A DNA stretch of 6,604 nt, from assembly GCA_003538615.1 (NCBI GenBank), contig DPRT01000031.1:1-6604 (forward strand), given 5' to 3'. The position numbers were made by a program, and so were the translations under genes. Source of the stretch: Holophagaceae bacterium (lineage in GTDB: Bacteria > Acidobacteriota > Holophagae > Holophagales > Holophagaceae). Under the pieces are notes generated by a model. The model was not told the origin of the DNA and searched no databases. It saw only the letters and a list, made by a program, of their open reading frames with translations. This document shows, piece by piece, positions 1 to 5,932 of this stretch. The first letter of the stretch is position 1. Each line of letters opens with the position of its first letter.

Positions 1-1052
1 ATCCAACCCTGGTCGCGGTCGTTATGGCCGGGGGACGCGGCACCCGCTTCTGGCCTCGCAGCCGCAATGCGCGTCCCAAGCAGTTCCTGGCCATCGTGGG
101 CGCCGAGACCCTGCTGCACCAGACCGTGCGCCGGCTGGACGGCCACGTGGCCCCCGAGCGCATCTTCGTGGTGACGACGGAGGACCTGGCCGCCGAGACG
201 CGGCGCATGCTGCCCGAGCTGCCGCCGGAGAATGTGCTGGTCGAGCCGGAGGGCCGCAACACGGCGCCCTGCCTGGCCCTGGCCCTGGTCCAGATTGAAA
301 GGAAGTTCCCCCAGGCCGTCATGGCGGTGCTGTCCGCGGACCATTGGATCGGCGACCGTGAGGTGTTTCTCGAGGACCTCGACACCGCTGTGAAGCACGC
401 GGCCTGGGAACGGGAACTGGTCACCTTCGGCATCCGGCCCACCTATCCCGAGACGGGCTACGGCTATATCGAATCCGAAGGCCACGGTTCGGTGCTGAAG
501 GTGACGGCCTTCCGCGAGAAACCCCCCGTCGAGGTGGCAATGCAGTACCTCGAGTCTGGCCGCCACTACTGGAATGCCGGCATGTTCGTGTGGACCCTGG
601 CGGATTTTCGCGAGGGGCTGATGAAGCATGCCCCGGAGGTGCTCGCCCCCCTCGATGCCTGGGTGAAGGCCGGGGCGGACCCAGCGGCCCTTCCCATCGC
701 CTACCGGCAGCTGCCCAAGCTGGCCATCGATGTGGCCCTCATGGAGAAGGCTGAGACGGTGGCCGTGGTGCCCACCCGGTTCCGCTGGTCGGATGTGGGC
801 TCCTGGCCTGCCGCCATCGAATTCCAGGAGACTGATGCGGAAGGCAATGTGAGCCAGGGCGAGACCCTGCTGCTGGATACCCGGAACAGCGCCTTCTTCG
901 GCGGCAAGCGCCTCATCGCCGCCAGCGGCGTGGATGACCTCATCGTGGTGGACGCCGAAGACGCTCTCCTCATCTGCCATCGCGACCGCGCCCAGTCGGT
1001 GAAGCAGATCGTGGAGCGGCTCAAGGCCGAAGGGCGCGAAGATCTGCTGTAA
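1..1052 (+). CDS. manC: Mannose-1-phosphate guanylyltransferase, 5' end outside window
   Basis: Cytoplasmic enzyme that makes GDP-mannose from GTP and mannose-1-phosphate, the donor for mannose- and fucose-containing surface glycans. The frame is open to the left edge. The ATG at 24 lies inside the first beta strand (LVAVVMAGGRGTRFWP), so it is an internal Met and the true start is probably only a few codons upstream. Counting that Met as 1, visible family motifs are the nucleotide-binding signature GGRGTRFWPRSR at 3-14 with PKQF at 18-21, SADHWI near 103-108 (most relatives have PADH), the ETGYGYIE loop, FREKP, YWNAGMFVW, and near the C-terminus AIDVALMEKA and RWSDVGSW. About 350 residues is the length of the short, monofunctional form. 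The C-terminal isomerase cupin fused to it in E. coli ManC is absent here and encoded by the next gene, 24 bases downstream. Family assignment is very secure. Confidence 0.96.
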   Translation, partial: PTLVAVVMAGGRGTRFWPRSRNARPKQFLAIVGAETLLHQTVRRLDGHVAPERIFVVTTEDLAAETRRMLPELPPENVLVEPEGRNTAPCLALALVQIERKFPQAVMAVLSADHWIGDREVFLEDLDTAVKHAAWERELVTFGIRPTYPETGYGYIESEGHGSVLKVTAFREKPPVEVAMQYLESGRHYWNAGMFVWTLADFREGLMKHAPEVLAPLDAWVKAGADPAALPIAYRQLPKLAIDVALMEKAETVAVVPTRFRWSDVGSWPAAIEFQETDAEGNVSQGETLLLDTRNSAFFGGKRLIAASGVDDLIVVDAEDALLICHRDRAQSVKQIVERLKAEGREDLL

Positions 1053-1072
1053 GACTGAAGACTGAGGATTGA
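1052..1072 (+). repeat. Heptamer tandem repeat in the manC-cupin spacer
   Basis: The spacer between the two sugar genes holds two perfect tandem copies of AGACTGA (1052-1058 and 1059-1065) and a third degenerate copy GGATTGA (1066-1072; 5 of 7 match). The ribosome binding site of the cupin gene (GAGGA, 1064-1068) straddles copies two and three. It resembles the short tandem heptamer repeats found in intergenic regions of some bacteria; with so few copies it may be chance. Confidence 0.5.
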
Positions 1073-1076
1073 TTTC

Positions 1077-1436
1077 ATGAACCGACCCGACACCCTCCAC
1101 GTCGACAAGCCCTGGGGCTCCTTCGATCAGTACGCCCTGAACACGCCCTGCACGGTGAAGATCCTCACCTGCAATCCGGGCCAGAAGCTGAGCCTGCAGC
1201 GGCATGCGCACCGCGGCGAGCTGTGGGTGGCCCTGGATTCGGGGGTGGTGGTGGACCGCGATGGTGCGGAATTGCGGCCCGCCGTGGGAGAGGAGATCTG
1301 GCTGCCCCAGGGCAGCACCCACCGCCTGCGCTGCGATGCCGCCACGGCCCATCCTGTGCGGGTGCTGGAGGTGAGCTTCGGCGCCTTCGATGAAGCCGAT
1401 ATCGAGCGGCTCCAGGATGACTACGGACGCCGCTGA
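1077..1436 (+). CDS. Stand-alone cupin, type II mannose-6-phosphate isomerase-like
   Basis: A 119-residue single-domain cupin matching the C-terminal isomerase domain of bifunctional ManC/AlgA proteins. The opening KPWGSF (11-16), the VKILTCNPGQKLSLQRHAHR stretch (27-46), ELW (48-50), the LPQGSTHRL motif (76-84) and the ending DIERLQDDYGR (108-118) all follow that family. Candidate metal ligands are Gln41, His43, Glu48 and His82. The expected reaction is fructose-6-phosphate/mannose-6-phosphate interconversion, supplying the upstream enzyme after a phosphomannomutase step. Whether so short a domain is catalytically active alone is not shown by sequence; it could be a regulatory or binding cupin. 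The start is supported by GAGGA at 1064-1068, eight bases before ATG. Its TGA shares one base with the ATG of the next gene (TGATG), suggesting translational coupling. Confidence 0.88.
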   Translation: MNRPDTLHVDKPWGSFDQYALNTPCTVKILTCNPGQKLSLQRHAHRGELWVALDSGVVVDRDGAELRPAVGEEIWLPQGSTHRLRCDAATAHPVRVLEVSFGAFDEADIERLQDDYGRR

Positions 1437-2122
1437 TGCGCGCCACGATCCTGTTGCTGGCCGCCCTGCCGGGCCTGGCCCAGAGTGGCGAGGAGATCCT
1501 CGCCCGGGTGGACCGCCTGCGCCATCCCTGGCCCGCGTTCACCGTGGAGTTGACGGTGAAGGATGCGAAAGCCAGCCAGCGGTGGAAGGTATCGGCCCGG
1601 GAGAATGGCGATGCCCGGCTGGATGGCCTTTCCGAGAAGGAGAAGGGCCGCGCCGTGCTGCTTCGGGGCGATCAGATGTGGCTGCTGCTGCCGGGTACGA
1701 AGCGGCCGGTGAAAGTCACCCCGCAACAGCGCCTGATGGGCCCTGCGGCGGGCGGGGACGTGGCCCGCACAAGGTTCCGCGAGGACTACGCCGTGCAGGC
1801 GCTGGCGGAGGCCACACTGGATGAGCGGGCCTGCTGGCGCCTGGAACTGGTGGCGAAACGTCCGGCCCTCAGCGCCCGCCACGTGAGCCTGTGGGTGGTG
1901 AAGGAGGGGATTCTGCCCCTGAAGGCGGAGTTCCGGCTGGCCTCCGGCCGGCTGGCCCGTACGGCGCACTTCGGAGCCCCGGCCGAGGCCCACGGCCAGG
2001 CGGTGCTGTCGGGGATGGTGCTGGCGGAATCCGGCGGGGGAAGGGTCGAGCTGGCCTTCGGCCATTGGACCCGGGGCGGCGTGGCGCCCGCGGCCTTCGA
2101 ACTGCCGGGAGAGGACCGGTGA
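1436..2122 (+). CDS. Exported LolA-like outer-membrane lipoprotein-sorting family protein
   Basis: A 228-residue protein starting with a short hydrophobic export signal (residues 2-15, likely cleaved after LPGLA), so it should act in the periplasm. The mature part is rich in amphipathic beta strands. The strip QMWLLLPGTKRPVKV (80-94), followed by QRLMG (98-102) and a G-G-D-V...FREDY segment (106-118), is the hallmark of proteins annotated 'outer membrane lipoprotein-sorting protein' (LolA_like family). In most members this region reads W-L-Y-L-P-x-x-K-R followed by M-G-S-D-F. Later strands (RLELVAKRP, SLWVVKEGILPLKAEF) also fit an open half-barrel fold with a hydrophobic groove for acyl chains. 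Its actual cargo is unknown; the family is distinct from classical LolA. The start overlaps the upstream stop by one base and has no strong ribosome binding site of its own, so it is probably coupled. Last gene of the operon, before the terminator at 2251-2283. Confidence 0.8.
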   Translation: MRATILLLAALPGLAQSGEEILARVDRLRHPWPAFTVELTVKDAKASQRWKVSARENGDARLDGLSEKEKGRAVLLRGDQMWLLLPGTKRPVKVTPQQRLMGPAAGGDVARTRFREDYAVQALAEATLDERACWRLELVAKRPALSARHVSLWVVKEGILPLKAEFRLASGRLARTAHFGAPAEAHGQAVLSGMVLAESGGGRVELAFGHWTRGGVAPAAFELPGEDR

Positions 2123-2156
2123 TAGACTGGAAGGCGAGGTGCCCGCAAGGGCTTCC

Positions 2157-2250
2157 CGCCACCAACCATCCCACCACTTGACACCAGTTCCGTTCAGGGA
2201 CTCCCGCTTCCAAATCCCACCACTCGAAACCCCGCCACATACACCCTCAC
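2157..2250 (+). promoter_or_regulatory. C-rich, G-poor 3' untranslated stretch, possible Rho-loading region
   Basis: The transcript between the LolA-like gene and the terminator is rich in C and poor in G over about 90 bases, in sharp contrast to the coding DNA on either side. Such C-over-G stretches are typical of Rho utilisation sites, so Rho may act here before or together with the hairpin. This is inference from composition only. No gene is visible in 2123-2250. Confidence 0.3.
2168..2231 (+). repeat. Imperfect 18-base direct repeat, 46-base period
   Basis: ATCCCACCACTTGACACC at 2168-2185 recurs as ATCCCACCACTCGAAACC at 2214-2231, 16 of 18 bases identical with the first 11 perfect. Both copies lie in the C-rich spacer before the terminator. 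Function unknown; a duplication remnant or a protein-binding repeat are both possible. Confidence 0.5.
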
Positions 2251-2283
2251 GAAGCGCCCGCACCTCCGGGCGCTTCTTTTTTT
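2251..2283 (+). terminator. Intrinsic terminator of the manC operon
   Basis: A perfect 10-base-pair GC-rich stem, GAAGCGCCCG (2251-2260) with CGGGCGCTTC (2267-2276), a six-base loop CACCTC and a run of seven T (2277-2283). The T run is only on the right, so it works for + strand transcripts. It ends ten bases before the convergent motB stop codon. No matching T run serves the motAB transcript on the opposite strand. Confidence 0.92.
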
Positions 2284-2292
2284 CGTCCGGGG

Positions 2293-3207
2293 TCAGTGAC
2301 CTGGGGGTGTGGCCTTGGTGGCCGCGGCCGGCTTGTCTTTTTCCCTCGGCTGGGCCTTCTGGTGCTTGGTTTCGGCCGCCTCGGTGGCGGCGGAGACCAC
2401 GATGATGGAAATGCGGCGGTTCTGGGGGTCCTTGGGGTCCTTGTCTCCGAAGGGGATGGTGTCGGCGTAGCCCGTGACGCGGCGCACCTGGTTGGGACGC
2501 AGGCCCCCCGCGGCGCTTTCCATGACCCGGCGGGCGGCATTGGCGCGCTCGGCGCTCAGCTCCCAGTTGGTATAGGCCTTGTTGGAATACTGGGCGGCGT
2601 CCGTGTGGCCCCCGATGACCACACGGTTCGGGAGCTTGCCCAGCTCCTTGGCGATCTCCTTGAGGATGGTCAGCGTGTAGGGCTTCAGCTTGGCGCTGCC
2701 GGAATCGAAGAGCACCTGGGCGGCCTTGTCCTGGATCTGGATGCGCAGCCCCTCGTCCGTGAAGTCCATGGTGATCTGATCCTGGAAGGCCTGCAGCAGC
2801 TCGTCCTGCTGGAATGCCTTTTCGATGGCCTCGGCGGTGGATTCCATGGCCTTGCGTTCCTCCTCGGCGGCGCCGGGAGTCTCGACCGTCGTTTCGGTGC
2901 CGCCATCCCCGTCCGGGCCGGGGGCCATGCCCCGTCCGCCGGGCAGGATGCCCTTGCCGTGGTTGGCCAGGATCTCCTTGCCCCGTTCGGTGTTGAAGAA
3001 GTTGGCGTCCTGGAACATCCCCGCGATGCCGGCCTTGGTGTTGGGATCCGAGCTGTTCAGCAGCCACATCAGCAGGAAGAAGGCCATCATGGCCGTCACG
3101 AAGTCGGCGTAGGCCACCTTCCAGGCACCGCCATGGGCGGCTCCGTGGCCGCCCTTCTTCTTGACGATCCGGATTTTGACTTCCGGTTGCTGCTCGGCCA
3201 CGCCCAC
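2293..3207 (-). CDS. motB: Flagellar motor stator protein MotB
   Basis: Inner-membrane stator subunit that anchors the MotA4-5/MotB2 ion channel to peptidoglycan and carries the ion-binding aspartate driving flagellar rotation. The 304 residues show a basic N-terminus (KIRIVKKKGGHGAAHG), one transmembrane helix at about 29-50 (AWKVAYADFVTAMMAFFLLMWLL) with the essential Asp35 (E. coli Asp32), a plug-like segment at about 54-66, a Gly/Pro/acidic linker (about 84-125), an OmpA-type peptidoglycan-binding domain from about 150 to 271, and a Lys/Ala/Pro-rich tail. The OmpA domain shows LFDSGSAKL, IGGHTD (198-203), NWELSAERANAARRV and NRRISIIV (263-270). The close match to the E. coli pattern, with Y-A-D-F in the helix, suggests a proton-driven motor. 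The GTG start directly abuts the motA TAG; a second GTG two codons later is an equally possible start, with AAGG in the end of motA as ribosome binding site. Confidence 0.97.
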   Translation of the reverse strand: MGVAEQQPEVKIRIVKKKGGHGAAHGGAWKVAYADFVTAMMAFFLLMWLLNSSDPNTKAGIAGMFQDANFFNTERGKEILANHGKGILPGGRGMAPGPDGDGGTETTVETPGAAEEERKAMESTAEAIEKAFQQDELLQAFQDQITMDFTDEGLRIQIQDKAAQVLFDSGSAKLKPYTLTILKEIAKELGKLPNRVVIGGHTDAAQYSNKAYTNWELSAERANAARRVMESAAGGLRPNQVRRVTGYADTIPFGDKDPKDPQNRRISIIVVSAATEAAETKHQKAQPREKDKPAAATKATPPGH

Positions 3208-4074
3208 CTACCTTGGTTTGATCTGCCGTACCACTTCCTCCAACTCCCCTGAACCCGGGCGCTCGGTGGAGGGGATGTTGCGGCGGGCGAATTCCACGGC
3301 GGTCACGGGGGCGGCGCCATTGCCGAAGCTGGTGAGGCCGGCCCGCAGGCAGTTGTAGTAGAAGGACTCGGCCGCGTTCACGGCGTCGATGTTCTTGGCC
3401 AGGGGCTGGAATACGCCGTAGGCCAGGAGGATGCCCAGGAAGGTGCCCACCAGGGCCGCGCCCACCTTGCCGCCGATGACGTTGGGCGGCTGGTCCAGGA
3501 AGCCCATGGTGATCACCACGCCCATGACGGCGGCCACGATGCCGAACGCGGGGAAGGCGTCCGCGAGGGTGCTCACGGCCGCCCCGGGTGCGGCGTTTTC
3601 CGCGTGGTGGACATCGAGGTCCGCGTCCATCACCAGGTCGATCTCGTCCATCTTGGCGCTGCCGTTGATGAGCAGCTTCATGGAATCACAGAAGAAATCC
3701 AGGGCATGGTGGTTGTTCGTGAAGGCCGTGTATTTCTTGAAGATGGCGGAATTGTGGGGGTCGTTGACATCCTGTTCCAGGGCCAGCAGGCCGCCCTTCT
3801 TGATGTTCACGAACACCTCGTACTGCATCATCAGCATTTCCATGTACACGGGCTTGGTGTAGGGGCTTCCCTTCAGGGGTTTCGACAGGTCGGCCACCAC
3901 GCGCTTGATGAGGGGCATGGGGTTGGCGGCGAGGAACGAACCAATGGCGGCGCCGAAGATGATGGTCCCTTCCGCGGGAAGGGGATGCAGCAGGGTGGGG
4001 ATGCTCCCACCCTCCATGAGGTAGCCGGCGATGACCGCGCCAAAGACCACGACCAGACCGATGATGAAGAACAT
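3208..4074 (-). CDS. motA: Flagellar motor stator protein MotA
   Basis: Four-helix inner-membrane stator subunit that couples proton flow through MotA/MotB to torque on the rotor protein FliG. Its 288 residues are close to E. coli MotA (295). Visible features are the first helix with GYLMEGGS (17-24), the second with IIFGAAIGSF (38-47), a cytoplasmic loop with ALEQD (98-102), helix three with LADAFPAFGIVAAVMGVV (170-187) containing Pro175 (E. coli Pro173), and helix four with VGTFLGILLAYGVFQPLA (209-226) containing Pro224 (E. coli Pro222). Glu100 corresponds to E. coli Glu98, while the torque-generating Arg90 position is Lys92, a conservative change. The C-terminus keeps VEFARR and ERP..ELEE. 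The frame extends upstream to 4155, but AGGAGA six bases before the ATG at 4074 and the family N-terminus fix the start here. First gene of the motAB pair. Confidence 0.97.
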   Translation of the reverse strand: MFFIIGLVVVFGAVIAGYLMEGGSIPTLLHPLPAEGTIIFGAAIGSFLAANPMPLIKRVVADLSKPLKGSPYTKPVYMEMLMMQYEVFVNIKKGGLLALEQDVNDPHNSAIFKKYTAFTNNHHALDFFCDSMKLLINGSAKMDEIDLVMDADLDVHHAENAAPGAAVSTLADAFPAFGIVAAVMGVVITMGFLDQPPNVIGGKVGAALVGTFLGILLAYGVFQPLAKNIDAVNAAESFYYNCLRAGLTSFGNGAAPVTAVEFARRNIPSTERPGSGELEEVVRQIKPR

Positions 4075-4080
4075 GCTGCA

Positions 4081-4086
4081 TCTCCT
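4081..4086 (-). promoter_or_regulatory. Ribosome binding site of motA
   Basis: AGGAGA on the minus strand, six bases before the ATG at 4074-4072. It decides the motA start against the longer open frame reaching 4155, whose extra 27 residues (Arg/Ser/Thr-rich) do not look like a MotA N-terminus. Confidence 0.85.
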
Positions 4087-4168
4087 GCCCGTTTCATCGG
4101 TCCTCGAAGCCCGGGACTGAATTCTGGTGTCGGACCGGGGCCGGGCCGCTGGCACAATGAAAGAATTC

Positions 4169-4173
4169 GGAGG
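4169..4173 (+). promoter_or_regulatory. Ribosome binding site of the DHS-like gene
   Basis: GGAGG four bases before the ATG at 4178. Earlier in-frame ATGs at 4127 and 4157 lack such a site, so the start is placed at 4178. Confidence 0.85.
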
Positions 4174-4177
4174 ATTT

Positions 4178-5170
4178 ATGGCCCCTTCCAGCCCCCAGCT
4201 CGGCCCCGTCGGCAGCTATGTGAAGCATCATTTCCGGCATTTCAACGCTGCGGCCCTGGTGGACGCTGCCGAGGGCTACCGGGTCTACCTGGAGCAGGGC
4301 GGCAAGATGATGGTCACCCTGGCCGGCGCCATGAGCACCGCGGAGCTGGGCCTCTCCTTCGCGGAGATGATCCGCCAGGACAAGGTGCATCTCATCGTCT
4401 GCACCGGCGCCAACCTGGAAGAGGACATCTTCAACCTGGTGGCCCACGACTTCTACGAGCGCGTGCCCCACTACCGCGACCTCACCCCCCAGGACGAAGC
4501 GGACCTGCTCGGCCGCCACATGAACCGCGTGACGGATACCTGCATCCCCGAGATGGAAGCCATGCGCCGCATGGAGAAGGCCATGCTGGACGTGTGGACC
4601 CGGGCCGACCAGGCTGGCGAGCGCTACTTCCCCCACGAGTTCTTCCAGCAGGTGCTGAAGTCCGGTGTGCTGAAGCCCTCGTACCAGATCGACCCCAAGC
4701 ACTCCTGGATGCTGGCGGCGCTCGAAAAGAACGTGCCCATCGTCGTTCCGGGCTGGGAGGACAGCACCCTGGGCAACATGTACGCCGCCGCCGTCATCCG
4801 CGGCGAGATCAAGAATGTCCATACCGTGCGCACGGGCATCGAATACATGACCTGGCTGGCCAAGCACTACCAGGAGGTGACCAAGACCTCGACCCTGGGC
4901 ATGTTCCAGATCGGCGGCGGCATCGCCGGCGATTTCCCCATCTGCGTGGTGCCCATGCTCCACCAGGATCTGGAGCTGACCGAGGTTCCCCTCTGGGGCT
5001 ACTTCTGCCAGATCAGCGACAGCACCACCAGCTACGGCTCCTACTCCGGCGCCGTGCCCAACGAAAAGATCACCTGGGGCAAGCTCGGCGTAGACACCCC
5101 CAAGTTCATCGTGGAAAGCGATGCCACCATCGTGGCCCCGCTGATCTTCGCGTACCTGCTGGGCTGGTAA
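4178..5170 (+). CDS. Deoxyhypusine synthase family protein (bacterial type)
   Basis: A 330-residue protein of the NAD-dependent deoxyhypusine synthase / homospermidine synthase fold. These enzymes oxidise spermidine and transfer its aminobutyl group, via an enzyme-lysine imine, to a lysine of eIF5A or to another amine. Landmarks are TLAGAMSTAELG, the TGANLEEDIFNLVAHDFY segment, PIVVPGWEDSTLGNMY, a glycine-rich nucleotide loop IGGGIAGDFPI, and the C-terminal NEKITWGKLGVD. The catalytic lysine (human Lys329) is present as Lys302, and the neighbouring Trp300 and Glu296 match human Trp327 and Glu323. In my alignment, however, human Asp313 and Asp316, which contact spermidine, are Tyr286 and Tyr289. 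Bacteria have no hypusinated eIF5A, so a polyamine reaction (for example homospermidine formation) is more likely than protein modification; this is inference. Divergent from motA and convergent with the methyltransferase gene; neither neighbour explains its role. Confidence 0.9.
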   Translation: MAPSSPQLGPVGSYVKHHFRHFNAAALVDAAEGYRVYLEQGGKMMVTLAGAMSTAELGLSFAEMIRQDKVHLIVCTGANLEEDIFNLVAHDFYERVPHYRDLTPQDEADLLGRHMNRVTDTCIPEMEAMRRMEKAMLDVWTRADQAGERYFPHEFFQQVLKSGVLKPSYQIDPKHSWMLAALEKNVPIVVPGWEDSTLGNMYAAAVIRGEIKNVHTVRTGIEYMTWLAKHYQEVTKTSTLGMFQIGGGIAGDFPICVVPMLHQDLELTEVPLWGYFCQISDSTTSYGSYSGAVPNEKITWGKLGVDTPKFIVESDATIVAPLIFAYLLGW

Positions 5171-5182
5171 ATCCGTTCTCTT

Positions 5183-5932
5183 TCAGAGATCCCAAACCAA
5201 TAACCGCGCCCCATCACGCCCCTTCACGGGGATCACGCGATGGGGCGTTTCGTTCGGCACGTCGAAGCTGTGGCTGATGAAGCGGGTGCCGGGCCTCATC
5301 TCCCGGCGGACCTTGGCCCAGAGGGCGGGCATGGGCACGGGGGAGAGAAAGGCGTAGGCCGCGTCGAAGCCCGCAAGATCCGTACGCCAGAGGCTGCCCA
5401 GGCGGATGTGCGCATTGGTGTGGGGCAGGCAGCGCAGCCAGGCCACCAGCCACGTGAAGGGCGAGGCTTCCACGCCCACGAAAACCCCCTTGGGGCGCCG
5501 GGCGGCGAGGTGCGCCACGGGGCCGCCGAAGCCGCAGCCCAGGTCCACGAAGCGCAGGTCTGGCCGGTCGGGGACCAGGCCTTCCAGCTTCTCCCAGGCA
5601 TCCCGGCTGGCGTGGTAGAGGGGCACCCGGCTGAGCAGGCCACCGCCGAAGACCAGGGCCAGGACCGCGAACAGGGCCAGGTAGATCCAGGCGGGGACGG
5701 CAGCGCCCCACAGGGCCCGCACCAGGAAGGGCAGGGCCCCCTGCATGAGGATCCAGCGTGGGTTCAGCTCCATCCAGCGGGACAGGAAGACCGCTCCCAC
5801 CGCCTGCATCAGCACCCATACCAGCCCCGGGAACCTCAGCCCCAGCCGCGCCAGCGCCACCAGGGCCGCAAAGGCCAGGGCCTGCGCCAGCAGGGCGCGC
5901 AGGACGGGCGGGAGGCGGCGGAGCAGGGCCAT
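5183..5932 (-). CDS. Membrane-anchored class I SAM methyltransferase, FAM173-like
   Basis: A 249-residue protein with a hydrophobic N-terminal half: segments at about 13-28, 34-50 and 78-100 look membrane-spanning or embedded. It is followed by a Rossmann-type methyltransferase domain. The SAM-binding motif is FVDLGCGFGGPV (128-139), and the second-strand acidic residue is Glu155 in VGVEASPFTWLV. The layout then runs SLWRTDLAGFDAAYAFLSPVPM, LWAKVRREMRPGTRFISHSF. This order (VDLG-G-G, a GxE-x-x-P-x-x-LV strand, D-L-x-x-F-D, then K-x-R-x-E-x-x-P-G and S-x-x-F) recalls the FAM173 family of lysine methyltransferases, whose human members modify the ATP synthase c-subunit and the adenine nucleotide translocase. 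The bacterial substrate is unknown, so I give no gene name. AGGA lies six bases before the ATG. The stop is 12 bases from that of the convergent DHS-like gene, with no good terminator between them. Confidence 0.78.
   Translation of the reverse strand: MALLRRLPPVLRALLAQALAFAALVALARLGLRFPGLVWVLMQAVGAVFLSRWMELNPRWILMQGALPFLVRALWGAAVPAWIYLALFAVLALVFGGGLLSRVPLYHASRDAWEKLEGLVPDRPDLRFVDLGCGFGGPVAHLAARRPKGVFVGVEASPFTWLVAWLRCLPHTNAHIRLGSLWRTDLAGFDAAYAFLSPVPMPALWAKVRREMRPGTRFISHSFDVPNETPHRVIPVKGRDGARLLVWDL
5920..5923 (+). promoter_or_regulatory. Probable ribosome binding site of gluQ
   Basis: GGAG seven bases before the ATG at 5931, inside the first codons of the oppositely oriented methyltransferase gene. 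It favours 5931 over the in-frame ATG at 5949, which has no purine-rich site in front of it. Confidence 0.6.

Larger units (their letters stand above)
4075..4177. promoter_or_regulatory. Divergent motA / DHS-like promoter spacer
   Basis: Promoters for both flanking genes should lie in these 103 bases. On the minus strand, ACCGATGA (4101 to 4094) matches the flagellar sigma-28 -10 element GCCGATAA at 6 of 8 positions, with a weak TCAG in the -35 position 15 bases upstream (4120 to 4117; consensus TAAA). This is suggestive, but it would put the transcript start almost at the ribosome binding site. On the plus strand CACAAT (4153-4158) could be a poor -10 element for the downstream gene. Neither promoter is convincing from sequence alone. 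Confidence 0.3.

Noticed and set aside
1421..3067. Long - strand open frame (548 residues)
   Set aside because: It covers the antisense of the LolA-like gene and an alternative frame of motB; composition is low-complexity Gly/Arg/Pro/His, with no recognisable motif.
2296..3252. + strand open frame opposite motB (318 residues)
   Set aside because: Mirror of the motB coding frame; the Gly/Leu/Val/His-rich translation has no independent support.
4150..4165. TGGCAC resembling a sigma-54 -24 element
   Set aside because: The -12 element (TTGCA-like) is missing at the required spacing; AAGAA is there instead.
4119..4168. Two GAATTC palindromes in the motA/DHS-like spacer
   Set aside because: Six-base palindromes 44 bases apart are expected by chance and have no conserved flanks to suggest operators.
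4127..4177. Upstream start for the DHS-like gene at 4127 or 4157
   Set aside because: No ribosome binding site and no family resemblance in the added residues; GGAGG precedes the ATG at 4178.
5177..5189. Small hairpin TCTCT-TTC-AGAGA between the convergent DHS-like and methyltransferase genes
   Set aside because: Only five A/T-containing pairs and no T run after it on either strand, so it does not qualify as a terminator.
3604..5277. Long + strand open frame (557 residues) across motA and the DHS-like gene
   Set aside because: It runs antisense to motA and out of frame with the DHS-like gene; its His/Gly/Arg/Pro-rich composition is typical of shadows in GC-rich DNA and shows no domain.
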